Assembly: GCA_963623875.1 (NCBI GenBank) | Contig: CAVFNL010000045.1 | Location: 39,732 to 103,731, forward strand | Reading direction: 5' to 3' | Length of the DNA stretch: 64,000 nt | Source: UBA3206 sp963623875 | GTDB lineage: Bacteria > Bacillota_I > Bacilli_A > Acholeplasmatales > Anaeroplasmataceae | Shown here: piece after piece, positions 47,226-55,155 of the stretch | Layout: the number at the start of each line of letters is the position of its first letter | Position numbering within the stretch: position 1 is the stretch's first letter | Position numbers and translations under genes: made by a program | The notes under the pieces: generated by a model | Databases searched by the model: none | Told to the model about the DNA's origin: nothing | The model's input: only the letters and a program-made list of their open reading frames with translations

Positions 47226-47513
47226 ATGAACAAATTCATGATTAACAAAATCAACATGTATCAACAAAACAAAAATCCATATGGCCCTAAAAAATGTAGA
47301 TTTCTTCCAACGTGTAGCGAGTATGCTAAAATATGTTATGAAAGATTTAACTTTTTTAAAGCCTCTTTTTTAGTTTCAAAAAGATTTTTAAAATGCAATC
47401 CTTTTCACAAAATGTCTTTAGACATTCCACCAGAGAAAAAAGAATATAGGCATAAATTCCCAACTCTTGAAGAAAGTATTGAGAAAGAAACTCTAAATAA
47501 ATTAATTAAATAA
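47226..47513 (+). CDS. yidD: Membrane protein insertion efficiency factor YidD
   Basis: A small amphipathic protein linked to YidC-dependent membrane insertion. 'CRFLPTCSEYA' followed by 'RFLKCNPFH' is the family signature (canonical CRFxPTCSxYA and LxRCHPxxxGG). It has 95 residues with a slightly extended charged tail. GGTGAT precedes the ATG. It is separate from the usual rpmH-rnpA-yidC cluster. Its stop lies directly next to the stop of the convergent orphan gene, with no terminator visible between them. Confidence 0.92.
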   Translation: MNKFMINKINMYQQNKNPYGPKKCRFLPTCSEYAKICYERFNFFKASFLVSKRFLKCNPFHKMSLDIPPEKKEYRHKFPTLEESIEKETLNKLIK

Positions 47514-48758
47514 TTATTTTAAACTTCTTTCTGATTCTACTGATTCATCTAAATCTACTTCTTTAACTTCAACTATTTGTTTATCGTTAATTTCATCTAC
47601 AGCTATTTTAGTCTTTTCATCTTCATCTTGTTCTTTAATAGTTGTAATATTTATAGTTCCTGTGAAATTTTTATCAAATAATTGATATTTTGATATATTA
47701 TTTTCAAATCTTCTTTCAGCTTTTGAATCTTTCATTTTCTTGTCAAATTCTTTTGATGTTACATCAAAGTTTTCCATTACATAATTTTTGATTTCATTTA
47801 ACATACCAACCTCAAAACTATGTTGTTCTTTATGAAACCATCTATAATAAAATCTATGGGCATCATGCATCTTTTTTAAATACATATAATCTGCTCTAAT
47901 CGATTGAAGAGTTGTGCTTTTTCTTAATCCATCATCTTCAATACGCTCACATTTATTAAGAATATTTGTAATATTTTCTCTTGTACTATTAAATTCTTCT
48001 TTTATTTTTTCTTCACTATATCCTCGCATTTCTTTACTTCTAATATTTTGTAATTTATTCTTTGAGTTATAGTCAGAACCAATTTTTGAAGCTTTTAGAT
48101 CTAATGTTTTAGCAACCTCTAGTGCTAATTCATCTCTTGTATTTCCTCCATATGAAGGAAGAGCCATACTAGTAAGTTCTCTTAGGGATGTTGTAAAGAC
48201 ATGATCAAAATCATCAATAGCCTTTGATACATCTTTTTCGTCTTTTAAAAATGGTATACCATTTTGTTTCCTTTTATTTTGCTTAGTTAAAAACTCTGAT
48301 ATCCATCTTCTATATTTAACTTTAAAATCATTATTAAAAGAATTTAATTTATTTTCTTTTACAATGTATTTTTCAACTTTTTTCTTTTCTTGATTTTGAA
48401 CATCATAGCCTCTTGAATTCATAGAAAAGAATGATTTATATTCATCTATTACTTTATACATATTGAAATTGTACTTTTCTGCAAAATGACGCATCATTTT
48501 ACTATTATCAGTTTCATCAGGTGATATTTCACGCTCAATCTTAGCATTTTCAGCACGATTTACTTTTTCACTATGTGCTACATATTTTTTAGTACCATCA
48601 ATGGTTCTCATATCATATAAATTACTTTTGCTAATCTTTTGAACCTTCTTTAGTTCAGCATCAGCTTTTTCTCTTTTGGCTTTTTTAAAGTTCTTATTAG
48701 CTTCTCTTCTTTTACCAGCAAATTCACTCGCAATTTTCTCATTTTCTTCGTCTTGCAT
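47514..48758 (-). CDS. Orphan protein of unknown function (414 aa)
   Basis: Not recognised. It is highly charged and helix-rich, with no signal peptide. An acidic start (MQDEENEK) is followed by a Lys/Glu/Ala-rich likely coiled coil (about 15-45). Residues ~287-345 ('IRADYMYLKKMHDAHRF' ... 'RWFHKEQHSFEVGMLNEI') align by eye with residues 309-366 of the 435-aa orphan. The C-terminal ~50 residues are acidic. Its ribosome site AAGGAG lies inside the end of cvfB, so it is the last gene of the dut-gltX-cvfB transcript; this housekeeping setting argues for expression in normal growth. Confidence 0.85.
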   Translation of the reverse strand: MQDEENEKIASEFAGKRREANKNFKKAKREKADAELKKVQKISKSNLYDMRTIDGTKKYVAHSEKVNRAENAKIEREISPDETDNSKMMRHFAEKYNFNMYKVIDEYKSFFSMNSRGYDVQNQEKKKVEKYIVKENKLNSFNNDFKVKYRRWISEFLTKQNKRKQNGIPFLKDEKDVSKAIDDFDHVFTTSLRELTSMALPSYGGNTRDELALEVAKTLDLKASKIGSDYNSKNKLQNIRSKEMRGYSEEKIKEEFNSTRENITNILNKCERIEDDGLRKSTTLQSIRADYMYLKKMHDAHRFYYRWFHKEQHSFEVGMLNEIKNYVMENFDVTSKEFDKKMKDSKAERRFENNISKYQLFDKNFTGTINITTIKEQDEDEKTKIAVDEINDKQIVEVKEVDLDESVESERSLK

Positions 48759-48761
48759 ATA

Positions 48762-49610
48762 CTAGATCTCCTTATTTAATATAGTTCTATCTTCTTCACA
48801 TATAACCTTATGTGATTTATATAATGCCCCTAAAGCTCTTTTAAATGCTTTTCGAGATATTTTTAATGTGTTTAGCACATCATCACTTGAAGATTTAGCG
48901 CTAAGGCTCATAACTCCATCATGTGATCTTAGGTAATTTAGGATAATTTCTTCATCTGTATCAATCATAAATTCTTTATTTTGAATTAAAGAGCCATTAT
49001 ATTCATCTTTTTTAACCATTATGATTTTAGGAGTTACCATTTCTCCTAATCTATAAACTCTTCTAAGATGAGTCTTGTGAACAAATATATATGCTAAATC
49101 AAGAGTTACTATTCCAACCCCTTCAATACCTGGTCTTATTACATAACCTGAGACCATATCATCTTTTTCGTAAGTTTTCTTAGACTCAAGGTCTATTATT
49201 TCAAACCTATTAAGTGGTTTTGCAATAAACGAATTCTTTTTTTGTTTTAATCTAAGTAAGATAGTATCATCTATATCTGGCCACATCATTTTATCGTATG
49301 GCAAATAATCAAGAGGTATTAACACGTCTTTTGATGTATTATTATCTACAAATACACCTAAGTTTGAAACAACTTCTACAACTTTACAGAACCCAGGAGT
49401 AGTTAATGTTGCGTTTGGTATATTCGTAGTTGCGCTTGGTCTACCTTTTGAATCAAAATAAACAAATACTTTTATAACATCATCTACTTGATATTCTTTA
49501 TCTGCTTCTTTAAAGTGTAGTAATACTTCACTATCAGAATCTTTAAGCATATAACCTAAATCTGATTTTCTTGCGACTTTAAATTCATTAATTTCACCAA
49601 TTTTAAACAT
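48762..49610 (-). CDS. cvfB: S1-domain RNA-binding protein CvfB
   Basis: CvfB-family proteins have tandem S1-like domains and a C-terminal winged helix and act in RNA binding and virulence-gene control in Staphylococcus. Here S1-like units lie at about 1-60, 70-135 and 140-205, each a short beta barrel ('VVEVVSNLGVFVDNN', 'IDDTILLRLKQKKNS'). The winged-helix end is 'ILNYLRSHDGVMSLSAKSS' and 'ISRKAFKRALGALYKSHKV'. 282 residues is typical. The ATG overlaps the stop of a 44-aa gene by one base (TAATG). Confidence 0.9.
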   Translation of the reverse strand: MFKIGEINEFKVARKSDLGYMLKDSDSEVLLHFKEADKEYQVDDVIKVFVYFDSKGRPSATTNIPNATLTTPGFCKVVEVVSNLGVFVDNNTSKDVLIPLDYLPYDKMMWPDIDDTILLRLKQKKNSFIAKPLNRFEIIDLESKKTYEKDDMVSGYVIRPGIEGVGIVTLDLAYIFVHKTHLRRVYRLGEMVTPKIIMVKKDEYNGSLIQNKEFMIDTDEEIILNYLRSHDGVMSLSAKSSSDDVLNTLKISRKAFKRALGALYKSHKVICEEDRTILNKEI

Positions 49611-49744
49611 TAATTCCTGTCACCATCCTTATAATTTCTATCAGTTTGTTTTAAATAATCTTCTTTTGTAGGATTATTTTTTTTAGGTTTAGGATTTTCG
49701 TATTTTTTTATTAAATCCTTTTCCTTTTGTGTTAATTCTTTCAT
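49610..49744 (-). CDS. Small basic hypothetical protein (44 aa)
   Basis: A 44-residue frame fits exactly between its neighbours: it begins two bases after the upstream stop, with GGTGA as ribosome site, and its TAA overlaps the cvfB ATG by one base. The product is Lys/Asn-rich (MKELTQKEKDLIKKYENPKP...) and probably has a short N-terminal helix and a disordered tail. The tight coupling on both sides is the main reason to call it. The function is unknown. Confidence 0.7.
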   Translation of the reverse strand: MKELTQKEKDLIKKYENPKPKKNNPTKEDYLKQTDRNYKDGDRN

Positions 49745-49745
49745 A

Positions 49746-50168
49746 TTATTCACCAAGTTTTTCTTCTTTAATACCCATTGAACGCATAACTGATTTAATA
49801 GCTTCTAAATTATGATCTGTTTCATATGTTTCTTTAAGCCCACACAAAACATCAAATTGAAAAAATAGACCCTCATTTGTTGATAACGTATACCTTTTTA
49901 AATTCTTTTTTTTATTCTCTATTGTATAAGCTTTTACTTTATCTAATGATAATCTAAAATCTTCTGTAGGGATATAATCATGGAAGAAATTAGAAATTCT
50001 ATGAAAATATAATTTATTATCATTAAGTACTGTCATAACATACATTTGATTCTTTTTAGGACTAAATATCTTACCATCATTAGGAATTACAGTTATAACA
50101 CATGGCTTATCACCATGTAGATATCTATTTACTCTAAGTTCTAAAGTAATCTTTTTATAATTCTTCAT
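49746..50168 (-). CDS. Hypothetical protein between gltX and cvfB (140 aa)
   Basis: Not recognised. It appears to be soluble and beta-rich in its first 110 residues ('KKITLELRVNRYLHGDKPCVITVIP', shown here as the first strand pair only in part, then 'QMYVMTVLNDNKLYFHRIS') with a C-terminal helix. The pattern recalls a PH-like fold, but that is a guess. The ATG at 50168 has GAGGAA eight bases upstream and lies inside the gltX 3' end, so translation is coupled. It is part of the dut-gltX-cvfB operon. Confidence 0.75.
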   Translation of the reverse strand: MKNYKKITLELRVNRYLHGDKPCVITVIPNDGKIFSPKKNQMYVMTVLNDNKLYFHRISNFFHDYIPTEDFRLSLDKVKAYTIENKKKNLKRYTLSTNEGLFFQFDVLCGLKETYETDHNLEAIKSVMRSMGIKEEKLGE

Positions 50169-51801
50169 ATTTGAATTCCTCAACTCTTCTAATTACTTCA
50201 TCAAGTCCTATAACCTTAATTACATCATCCATTGAAATACCTTCAGTTTTTCCTGTCGCAACTATACGTAAGAAATGATAGAATTCAGGGAACATTCCAA
50301 TGTATTGCTCAGGATTCTTAGTGTATTTTTTCTTATCAGTATATCCTAATTCTTTCGCAAGGTCTTTCATTGTCTTAGTTGAACCATTTTTTATTTCATT
50401 AAAATAATTTAGATATGCGTCTTTTAATAACATCACATGTTCTTTTGAAACATTTTCATTGAATACTTCTTTTGATATTTCCATACCATCAAAAATATCA
50501 TTATATAAGAATCCAAATTCTTTTAAAAATTGACTATAATTTGCAAGGTCTTTACGATGTTCATTTGAATCTTTTCCTTGAGTTTCAAATATTTTTGAAA
50601 CAAACGCTAAATCTTTTGTAAGACGATTATATAAATCCTTATCAAATTCCATAGACCAAGCTAGTAGATTTTTAACATTAGTATCTACTTCTGTGTTAAA
50701 TATGATTTCTTTTGATATATTATCAAGTTTTGCAAGATCAAATAAAGGACCATCTACACCCATATTTTCATATGTAAACTTGAAGTTTTCTAGTGATTCA
50801 TTAGGATTTGCTAAATACCACTCTTCAAAATTAGAATTGATTAGGGTATATAAATATGCATATAAAGCTTTAACAGGATATCCTTGCTCAATATAATACA
50901 TTGCGTTAGCTTCAGGATCTTTTCTCTTAGATAACTTTCTTCTAGATTCTCCATCCATTTTCATAACAGGCGCTACATGAGCATATTCTGGTTGTTTAAA
51001 ATCTAAATATTTAAATAACTGCATATGAATTGGAAGGGATGAAATCCATTCATCTCCTCTTATTACCACACTTGTCCCCATTAAATAATCATCCACTGCA
51101 TGTGCAAAATGATATGTAGGAATACCATCAGCTTTAAGTAATACGAAATCATTAAAGTTATTATCCATTTCAATATCGCCTTTAATTAAATCATGAATCA
51201 TAATTCTTTTAGGTTCATCTTCAGGGACTTTAAAACGAAGAACAAATTCTTCACCATTTAAAATTCTTTTTAAAGTCTCATCTTCTGAATAATTTCTATA
51301 CTTAGCATATTTTCCGTAATATCCTGGTGTTACTTTATCTTCTGCTTGAGAAGTTCTAATTTCTTCTAGTTCTTCTTCAGTCGCAAAACATGGATACGCA
51401 AGTCCTTTTTCTAAAAGGTATGATGCAAAAGTGTGATAAATATCTGCTCTATGAGATTGAATATAAGGTCCATATTCACCTTTTTCACTATCTTTTGTAA
51501 TAACACCTTCATCTGGGTTAAGACCTAGTCTTTTAAATACTTCGCAAATGATATCAATAGCGCCTTCTTGTTCTCTTTTTTTATCAGTATCTTCAATACG
51601 AAGCATAAATATACCATTATTTTGGTGCGCAATACGTTCATTAATCATCGCAGTATAAACACCACCTATATGCAAGAAACCAGTAGGTGATGGCGCAAGT
51701 CTTGTGACTGTAGTTCCCTCTTCTCTTCTAGGATATTTTTTTAATATATCTTCTCTACTATATTTTAAATCTTTAAAAATTGCATTAACAAGTTTATTCA
51801 T
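50155..51801 (-). CDS. gltX: Glutamyl-tRNA synthetase
   Basis: A class I synthetase that charges tRNA-Glu, and in many Bacilli also tRNA-Gln for amidation by GatCAB. The HIGH motif is 'HIGG' in 'RLAPSPTGFLHIGGVYTA' (about 31-48), and the KMSKS motif is 'KLSKRKD' (about 290). The C-terminal helical anticodon domain is intact. At 548 residues it is slightly longer than average. AAAGGAG precedes the ATG; dut ends two bases upstream. Confidence 0.97.
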   Translation of the reverse strand: MNKLVNAIFKDLKYSREDILKKYPRREEGTTVTRLAPSPTGFLHIGGVYTAMINERIAHQNNGIFMLRIEDTDKKREQEGAIDIICEVFKRLGLNPDEGVITKDSEKGEYGPYIQSHRADIYHTFASYLLEKGLAYPCFATEEELEEIRTSQAEDKVTPGYYGKYAKYRNYSEDETLKRILNGEEFVLRFKVPEDEPKRIMIHDLIKGDIEMDNNFNDFVLLKADGIPTYHFAHAVDDYLMGTSVVIRGDEWISSLPIHMQLFKYLDFKQPEYAHVAPVMKMDGESRRKLSKRKDPEANAMYYIEQGYPVKALYAYLYTLINSNFEEWYLANPNESLENFKFTYENMGVDGPLFDLAKLDNISKEIIFNTEVDTNVKNLLAWSMEFDKDLYNRLTKDLAFVSKIFETQGKDSNEHRKDLANYSQFLKEFGFLYNDIFDGMEISKEVFNENVSKEHVMLLKDAYLNYFNEIKNGSTKTMKDLAKELGYTDKKKYTKNPEQYIGMFPEFYHFLRIVATGKTEGISMDDVIKVIGLDEVIRRVEEFKYEEL

Positions 51802-51803
51802 TT

Positions 51804-52322
51804 CTATTCTCCTTTTTTTGTAGTAGATCCAAATCCACCATCACGAATTCCATCTGCTTCATCATCATATGTTATAAAGAATTCTTTAAATATTCCTTGG
51901 GCAAATCCATCACCTTCTAAAACATTTACACTTTTTCCTTCGTTTGAATCATTTGTGATTTTAATAAATATATGCCCTTCATTTTTGGAATTATAATAAT
52001 CACTATCAATAATTCCTACAGTATTATTTAGTTGAAGTCTATATTTAAATCCAAGTCCTGAACGTGGATATATTTCAAGTACATAACCATCTTCAATATA
52101 CGCTCTTATACCTGTAGGTATTTTAGCTGTTTCTCCTGGATTTAAAATAATTTCTGTTGGAGCATAAAAATCATACCCTGCACTACCTTTTGTAGCTCTT
52201 TTTGGAAGTTTAATATTATCATATATCTTTTTAATCGTATCATCCGATAATGGATATGTATCCTTAAAATCTTTTAAAAATTGTTCAAATGATACTTTTT
52301 CAAATCTTGCGACACTTTTCAT
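51804..52322 (-). CDS. dut: dUTP diphosphatase (trimeric dUTPase)
   Basis: dUTPase removes dUTP to keep uracil out of DNA and supplies dUMP. All five motifs are present: AGYD, PRSGLG, 'NTVGIIDSDYY' with the catalytic Asp, 'GDGFAQGIF' and the C-terminal 'GGFGSTTKKG'. An N-terminal extension of ~40 residues (172 total) precedes motif 1. GAGGTGA precedes the ATG. It heads the gltX-cvfB operon. Confidence 0.97.
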   Translation of the reverse strand: MKSVARFEKVSFEQFLKDFKDTYPLSDDTIKKIYDNIKLPKRATKGSAGYDFYAPTEIILNPGETAKIPTGIRAYIEDGYVLEIYPRSGLGFKYRLQLNNTVGIIDSDYYNSKNEGHIFIKITNDSNEGKSVNVLEGDGFAQGIFKEFFITYDDEADGIRDGGFGSTTKKGE

Positions 52323-52414
52323 TTTTAATTCACCTCAAATAAAATTCATTTATAAACATAATACTATATTTTCTTAAATTTATCAATTATACAAGCCTTT
52401 ATTTTACATGCCTC

Positions 52415-52431
52415 ATTTGATATAATCAAAT
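52415..52431. promoter_or_regulatory. Palindrome over the -10 of the methyltransferase gene
   Basis: ATTTGA-TATAA-TCAAAT is a 6+5+6 inverted repeat that covers a TATAAT -10 box (52421-52426). It could be an operator or chance in AT-rich DNA. Confidence 0.35.
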
Positions 52432-52443
52432 TGAGGTATTATT

Positions 52444-53145
52444 ATGAACGATTATAGAGATTTTGGTTACTATTATGATGATATAATGCAAGAATTAGAT
52501 TATATGGACTGGGTAGATTATACTGCAAGATTTGCTACAAAAGATAAAAAGATATTAGATCTTGCGTGTGGTTCATTAACATTTGCGATTTTAATGAAAA
52601 GTGAAGGTTATGATATATCAGGTCTTGACTTATCTGATACTATGCTTGAGGTTGGTAAAGCTAAAGCTAAAATGAACCATTTATTAATTCCTTTATATCA
52701 TATGGATATGACAAACTTTAAAATTAATGAAAAATTCGATGTTATTACTTGTTATTTTGATTCATTTAATCACTTGCCTACAGAAGATATGGTTAAAGAT
52801 TCAATCAAATGTTGTTATGACCATCTAAACGATGGTGGATTACTTCTTTTAGATATATTTTCAGAAAAAGCTTATCTAAATTCAGAAAAAGATGAAACAT
52901 CAAATTCACTATCTTGCGACTACAGATGGAAAATAGATATACAGACAGAAAACAATTTATTACATCATCACTTTGAAATACATTCAGATGATGATAATAT
53001 TACAGAAGATTACTACGAATATTATTACCCAATCGAATTATTTACTAAATCTAATTTATTTGATGTTTTAAATATTTCAGGAGATTTTAATGAATATTGT
53101 GATAAAAATGCGTTAAGAATACTTCTTGCGTTAAAGAAAAAATAA
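52444..53145 (+). CDS. Class I SAM-dependent methyltransferase
   Basis: A 233-residue Rossmann-fold methyltransferase. Motif I 'ILDLACGSLTFAILM' (about 38-52), the acidic loop after strand 2 ('ISGLDLSDTMLEVG') and motif IV-like 'FDVITCYFDSFNHL' are clear. The later 'GGLLLLDIF' strand and the C-terminal beta extension follow the small-molecule methyltransferase pattern. The substrate is unknown. GAGG precedes the ATG. Monocistronic, ending in a bidirectional terminator. Confidence 0.88.
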   Translation: MNDYRDFGYYYDDIMQELDYMDWVDYTARFATKDKKILDLACGSLTFAILMKSEGYDISGLDLSDTMLEVGKAKAKMNHLLIPLYHMDMTNFKINEKFDVITCYFDSFNHLPTEDMVKDSIKCCYDHLNDGGLLLLDIFSEKAYLNSEKDETSNSLSCDYRWKIDIQTENNLLHHHFEIHSDDDNITEDYYEYYYPIELFTKSNLFDVLNISGDFNEYCDKNALRILLALKKK

Positions 53146-53148
53146 AAC

Positions 53149-53174
53149 ATCCCTTATGCTTTTGCATAGGGGAT
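53149..53174. terminator. Bidirectional terminator
   Basis: An 11-bp stem (ATCCCTTATGC paired with GCATAGGGGAT, one G-U) with a TTTT loop is followed by a T-run on the plus strand and TGTTTTATT on the minus strand. It serves the methyltransferase and the convergent membrane-protein gene. Confidence 0.85.
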
Positions 53175-53179
53175 ATTTT

Positions 53180-53992
53180 TTATAAATTTTCTTTATTCTT
53201 TTTTACATCATCAATAAATTTATCTTGTTTTTTTCTTAAAGACATAAGTCTTAATTTTGCAATAATTCCTTCATCATTCTTATCTTTCATAGTAGGGAAA
53301 GCTTTAATAAGTCTTTTAGTTGACCTTTTCATCTCTAACTTCTTCTTAGATTCTTGTGCAGAATCTACAAGTTTTATAGTTGCGTCTGCAAGTTTAGAAC
53401 CAACTATGTCACTACCTTTTTGGTAATATTCTTTAGCTCTTGTGACATATTTAGCAAATTTAGTAGCTTGAATTGTTGATATTATTAAATCACAAACAAA
53501 ATCAATTACCCATATTAATAACAACCATATTCCTACACTATGTGGAATATGTGATATTGGCCATCGCACAAGTGGTTGAATCAAATCATATACGAAAAGA
53601 CAACATATACCCCAAATAACAGTAAATTCAAGACAAATATATCCTTTAAAATTAAATCTTCTTCCCGAATAATCCCACCATTTTTTATGATATAAAATCT
53701 CTAACACAACACCTGTTATAAGTTCTATCATAGTTGTAATAACAGCCGATAGTAAAAATACTAAGAATGGATGATTTTTTACAGGATCTAAAAGTACTAA
53801 TACAGCACAAGCTCCTGCGCCATAGAGTGGGCAATATGAGCCAATTAAAAAGCCTCTATTGATAAATTTATGCGTTTTAAATGCTGCATAACAAACTTCC
53901 ATACACCAACCTAAAAATGCATAGATTAAAAAGTACCATAAAAGTTCATATAGTGAAAAACTGTATATTATATCTTTGTATATAAAATCCAT
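53180..53992 (-). CDS. Putative ABC-transporter type IV membrane protein (PF06541)
   Basis: A polytopic membrane protein with about five helices in residues 10-180 and a charged cytoplasmic tail (180-270). 'FLGWCMEVCYAAFKTHKFINRGFL', here read as two parts ('LGWCMEVCYAA' and 'NRGFLIGSYCPLYGAG'), and 'WWDYSGRRFNFKGYICLE' are the signature of the PF06541 family. Its name suggests ABC transport, but a role is not established. GAGGTGG precedes the ATG. It lies downstream of the B12 operon but behind a terminator, so it is separately expressed. Confidence 0.85.
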   Translation of the reverse strand: MDFIYKDIIYSFSLYELLWYFLIYAFLGWCMEVCYAAFKTHKFINRGFLIGSYCPLYGAGACAVLVLLDPVKNHPFLVFLLSAVITTMIELITGVVLEILYHKKWWDYSGRRFNFKGYICLEFTVIWGICCLFVYDLIQPLVRWPISHIPHSVGIWLLLIWVIDFVCDLIISTIQATKFAKYVTRAKEYYQKGSDIVGSKLADATIKLVDSAQESKKKLEMKRSTKRLIKAFPTMKDKNDEGIIAKLRLMSLRKKQDKFIDDVKKNKENL

Positions 53993-54035
53993 ATAACCAC
54001 CTCAGTACTTTTATTTTACACTTTTTTTATTTAAT

Positions 54036-54059
54036 AAAAAAGGGAATTTTAAATTCCCT
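54036..54059 (-). terminator. Terminator of the B12 operon
   Basis: On the minus strand AGGGAAT/ATTCCCT (54041-54059) is followed by TTTTTTATT. Confidence 0.8.
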
Positions 54060-55155
54060 CAATTTTATCTTTATTCCATTCTCTATAAAGAACTTTATAT
54101 AGCGGATTATATAGATATGTTATTGTAAATATTGTTGATAATATTAATAATATTTCAAACGGAATATCCGCAATAAAATAGGCTTTTACATCAATATCTA
54201 GCCATATTGCGTTTGCGATTAAAAACACCATACAATATATCCATGAGCACATAGATGCAAATATTACTTTAATAAATATTTTTTCATCCCTCACTAGATA
54301 CATAACAACAACTAAAATAACATATCCTATAAGCATTGGTATCATTACAATAGGTGTAAATGAACCCATTACAATATTATCAAGTATTACATGTATTAAT
54401 ACTACAATAAGTGAATATCTAATACCAAATACAGCTGCATAAAGAGATATCAAAAGAAATGTCAGTTGTATATTTGGAAGGAATGTTAATACTTCTTCTT
54501 GAACAAAAAGTATTACAGCCATCAGTGATAATATACACATTTTTCTAATCGTTAATTTATTATTTTTATTTTTAAACATTAATCCATATAAAATCGATAA
54601 TATTAATACTAAAGATAAGACCGTATATGTTATTATTTTAAATATTTTATAATTATTAACACTCTTCTTATTATTTATAACACCATCACTAAATATTGAA
54701 GTTTGATGAGTGTTATCGCGCTCACATATACCAAGAATCATATTATCTTTTATTTCTATACCATCAATTCCGTAATTAGAATCCTGGCAATTATAATTAG
54801 CAAAATCAATATCATCACTATATTCGACTCCATCTTTTAAATAAGCAAGTTCAAGCCATAGCCATGATGAAAAAGTATCAGTTTTGATATCATCTATTCC
54901 TAAAAGATAATGACCATATTTAGTATTTTCATATATAAGTTTGTAATTATTATTTAGGATATCAAATAAACTATCTTCCTCTTTGTATTCAAAACGCTCA
55001 CTAGATGTAATATCGCCATCAATATTTTTAACAATTATATTTATGTGTCCATCACTATCTGTTGTAGTTGTGTTTTTAAAATTGAATACAATAGTAAGTA
55101 CCATTAGCAATACAAGGAGGATAGCAAAGCTTATCCTCCCTATTTTTTTAAGCAA
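54049..55155 (-). CDS. DUF4430 domain fused to an ECF-transporter S component (predicted cobalamin uptake)
   Basis: The protein has two parts. An N-terminal anchor helix (about 8-27) leads to an extracellular DUF4430/transcobalamin beta-like domain (about 38-165; 'EDSLFDILNNNYKLIYE', 'YGHYLLGIDDIKTD', 'GVEYSDDIDFANYNCQD'). After another helix (about 172-192) follows a C-terminal six-helix segment (about 200-355) typical of ECF S components ('MCILSLMAVILFVQEEVLTFLP', read in parts as 'MCILSLMAVILF' and 'LPNIQLTFLLISLYAAVFG'). The gene starts at a TTG that overlaps the upstream stop. With a cobalamin riboswitch at the operon head, the vitamin is very likely B12. No EcfA/EcfT genes are nearby, so a shared (group II) module elsewhere is needed. 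The TTG start is less certain than the frame. Confidence 0.82.
   Translation of the reverse strand: MLKKIGRISFAILLVLLMVLTIVFNFKNTTTTDSDGHINIIVKNIDGDITSSERFEYKEEDSLFDILNNNYKLIYENTKYGHYLLGIDDIKTDTFSSWLWLELAYLKDGVEYSDDIDFANYNCQDSNYGIDGIEIKDNMILGICERDNTHQTSIFSDGVINNKKSVNNYKIFKIITYTVLSLVLILSILYGLMFKNKNNKLTIRKMCILSLMAVILFVQEEVLTFLPNIQLTFLLISLYAAVFGIRYSLIVVLIHVILDNIVMGSFTPIVMIPMLIGYVILVVVMYLVRDEKIFIKVIFASMCSWIYCMVFLIANAIWLDIDVKAYFIADIPFEILLILSTIFTITYLYNPLYKVLYREWNKDKIEGI

Noticed and set aside
52415..52431. Palindrome at the methyltransferase promoter as a firm operator.
   Set aside because: It consists mostly of A and T and overlaps a TATAAT box, so chance symmetry is likely. It is kept only as a low-confidence feature.
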